This document shows, piece by piece, positions 5,600-6,411 of a DNA stretch of 6,411 nucleotides. The number at the start of each line of letters is the position of its first letter. Position 1 is the first letter of the stretch. The DNA is from Caulobacteraceae bacterium UBA6225 (GTDB lineage Bacteria > Pseudomonadota > Alphaproteobacteria > Caulobacterales > Caulobacteraceae). The DNA lies in assembly GCA_002441055.1 (NCBI GenBank), contig DJWR01000130.1, positions 1-6,411 of the forward strand, given 5' to 3'. Position numbers and translations under genes: made by a program. The notes under the pieces were generated by a model, which made no database searches, was not told the origin of the DNA, and saw nothing but the letters and a program-made list of their open reading frames with translations.

Positions 5600-6411
5600 A
5601 TGCCCATTCATCCGGTCGTCGCCGAGGTCACCGACAGGATCATCGCCCGCAGCCGCGACACCCGGGCCGCCTATCTGGCGCAGATCGACGCCGCTCAGCG
5701 CTCGGGCCCTGGCCGGGCCAAGCTGTCCTGCGCCAACTTCGCCCATGCCTTCGCCGCCATGCCGGACGACGACAAGACCCGCATGCGCAACCCGATGGCG
5801 CCCAACCTGGCCATCGTGACGGCCTATAACGACATGCTCTCGGCCCATCAGCCCTATGAGCGGTTTCCCGATGTGATCCGCGCCGCCGCCGAAGCCGTGG
5901 GCGCCACCGCCCAGGTGGCCGGCGGGGTGCCGGCCATGTGCGATGGGGTGACGCAAGGCCGGCCAGGGATGGAACTGTCCCTGTTTTCCCGGGACGTGAT
6001 CGCCATGTCGACGGGCATCGCGCTTTCCCACGACGCCTTTGACGCCGGCCTCATGCTGGGGATCTGCGACAAGATCGTGCCGGGCCTGACCATGGGCGCC
6101 CTGGCCTTCGGACATCTGCCGGTGATTTTCGTGCCTGGGGGCCCGATGACCTCGGGCCTCTCCAACGCCGAGAAGGCCCGGGTGCGGGGCCTCTATGCAG
6201 AGGGCAAGGTCAGCCGCGAGGAGCTGCTGGACTCCGAGATGCAGTCCTATCACGGGCCGGGCACCTGCACCTTCTATGGCACGGCCAACACCAACCAGAT
6301 GATGATGGAGATGACCGGCCTGCAACTGCCGGGCGCGGCCTTCGTCCATCCCCACACCCCCCTGCGCGAGGCCCTGACGGCGGCGGCGGCGAAGCGGGCG
6401 GTGGAGATCAT
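5600..6411 (+). CDS. edd: 6-phosphogluconate dehydratase, N-terminal part (cut by the window end)
   Basis: Dehydrates 6-phosphogluconate to 2-keto-3-deoxy-6-phosphogluconate, the first committed Entner-Doudoroff step, using an iron-sulfur cluster. The reading frame stays open for 270 codons to the window edge; family members are about 600 residues, so roughly 45% is present. It belongs to the IlvD/Edd family and is Edd rather than dihydroxyacid dehydratase: it shows AIVTAYNDMLSAHQPYE near residues 71-87, GVPAMCDGVTQG (Cys114), GICDKIVPGLTMGAL (Cys156) and PGTCTFYGTANTNQM (Cys223). Cys156 and Cys223 are the likely cluster ligands. The first cluster cysteine of dihydroxyacid dehydratases is replaced here by the YNDML motif, which is normal for Edd. 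The ATG has a strong GAAGGAG 5 nt upstream and follows pgl after 10 nt. No frameshift is seen in the visible part. Confidence 0.95.
   Translation, partial: MPIHPVVAEVTDRIIARSRDTRAAYLAQIDAAQRSGPGRAKLSCANFAHAFAAMPDDDKTRMRNPMAPNLAIVTAYNDMLSAHQPYERFPDVIRAAAEAVGATAQVAGGVPAMCDGVTQGRPGMELSLFSRDVIAMSTGIALSHDAFDAGLMLGICDKIVPGLTMGALAFGHLPVIFVPGGPMTSGLSNAEKARVRGLYAEGKVSREELLDSEMQSYHGPGTCTFYGTANTNQMMMEMTGLQLPGAAFVHPHTPLREALTAAAAKRAVEI

Noticed and set aside
5546..6355. A 269-codon minus-strand open frame opposite edd and the end of pgl
   Set aside because: It is antisense to clear Edd motifs and has a His/Gly-rich low-complexity composition typical of a shadow frame.
4906..6411. GCC/GGC-rich runs in pgl and edd as microsatellites or repeats
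   Set aside because: They encode Ala/Gly stretches in a GC-rich genome, vary in phase and unit, and show no tandem structure beyond codon bias.

Overview
This 6.4 kb window comes from a very GC-rich chromosome whose third codon positions are strongly G/C-biased. The gene order and protein sequences suggest an alphaproteobacterium, most likely of the Caulobacter/Phenylobacterium type. That placement rests on remembered family sequences and general composition, not on a search. No mobile elements, CRISPR arrays, tRNAs or rRNAs are visible, and composition does not shift between genes. This is ordinary chromosomal core-metabolism sequence.

Layout: (1) Positions 20-1468, plus strand, hold a complete amidase-signature hydrolase with a GTG start. 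It may overlap the stop of an upstream gene lying mostly outside the window. (2) Positions 1475-3271, minus strand, hold a complete GH15-family glycoside hydrolase (glucoamylase/trehalase type), convergent with the amidase. The two stop codons are 6 nt apart, and a perfect 8-bp inverted repeat covers the amidase stop. (3) Positions 3272-3429 form a divergent intergenic region with weak promoter-like elements and two 7-bp-arm inverted repeats. (4) From 3430 to the right edge, plus strand, lie pyruvate kinase, 6-phosphogluconolactonase and the first 270 codons of 6-phosphogluconate dehydratase. They are closely spaced (57 nt, then 10 nt) with no convincing terminator between them, so they read as one operon. 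The dehydratase is cut by the window end.

How the genes fit together: pgl and edd are consecutive steps from 6-phosphogluconolactone to KDG-6-phosphate in the Entner-Doudoroff pathway. Pyruvate kinase acts at the bottom of the same route, turning PEP made from the glyceraldehyde-3-phosphate branch into pyruvate and ATP. The divergent GH15 enzyme would release glucose from an alpha-linked saccharide, possibly trehalose or a short alpha-glucan, and so could feed the pathway after phosphorylation. That link is inference from position. The amidase has no evident connection to the sugar genes.

Nothing here looks like an undescribed system. The points most worth a second look are the pyruvate kinase gene heading an Entner-Doudoroff operon, its potassium-independent sequence signature, and the inverted repeats in the shared GH15/pyk control region.
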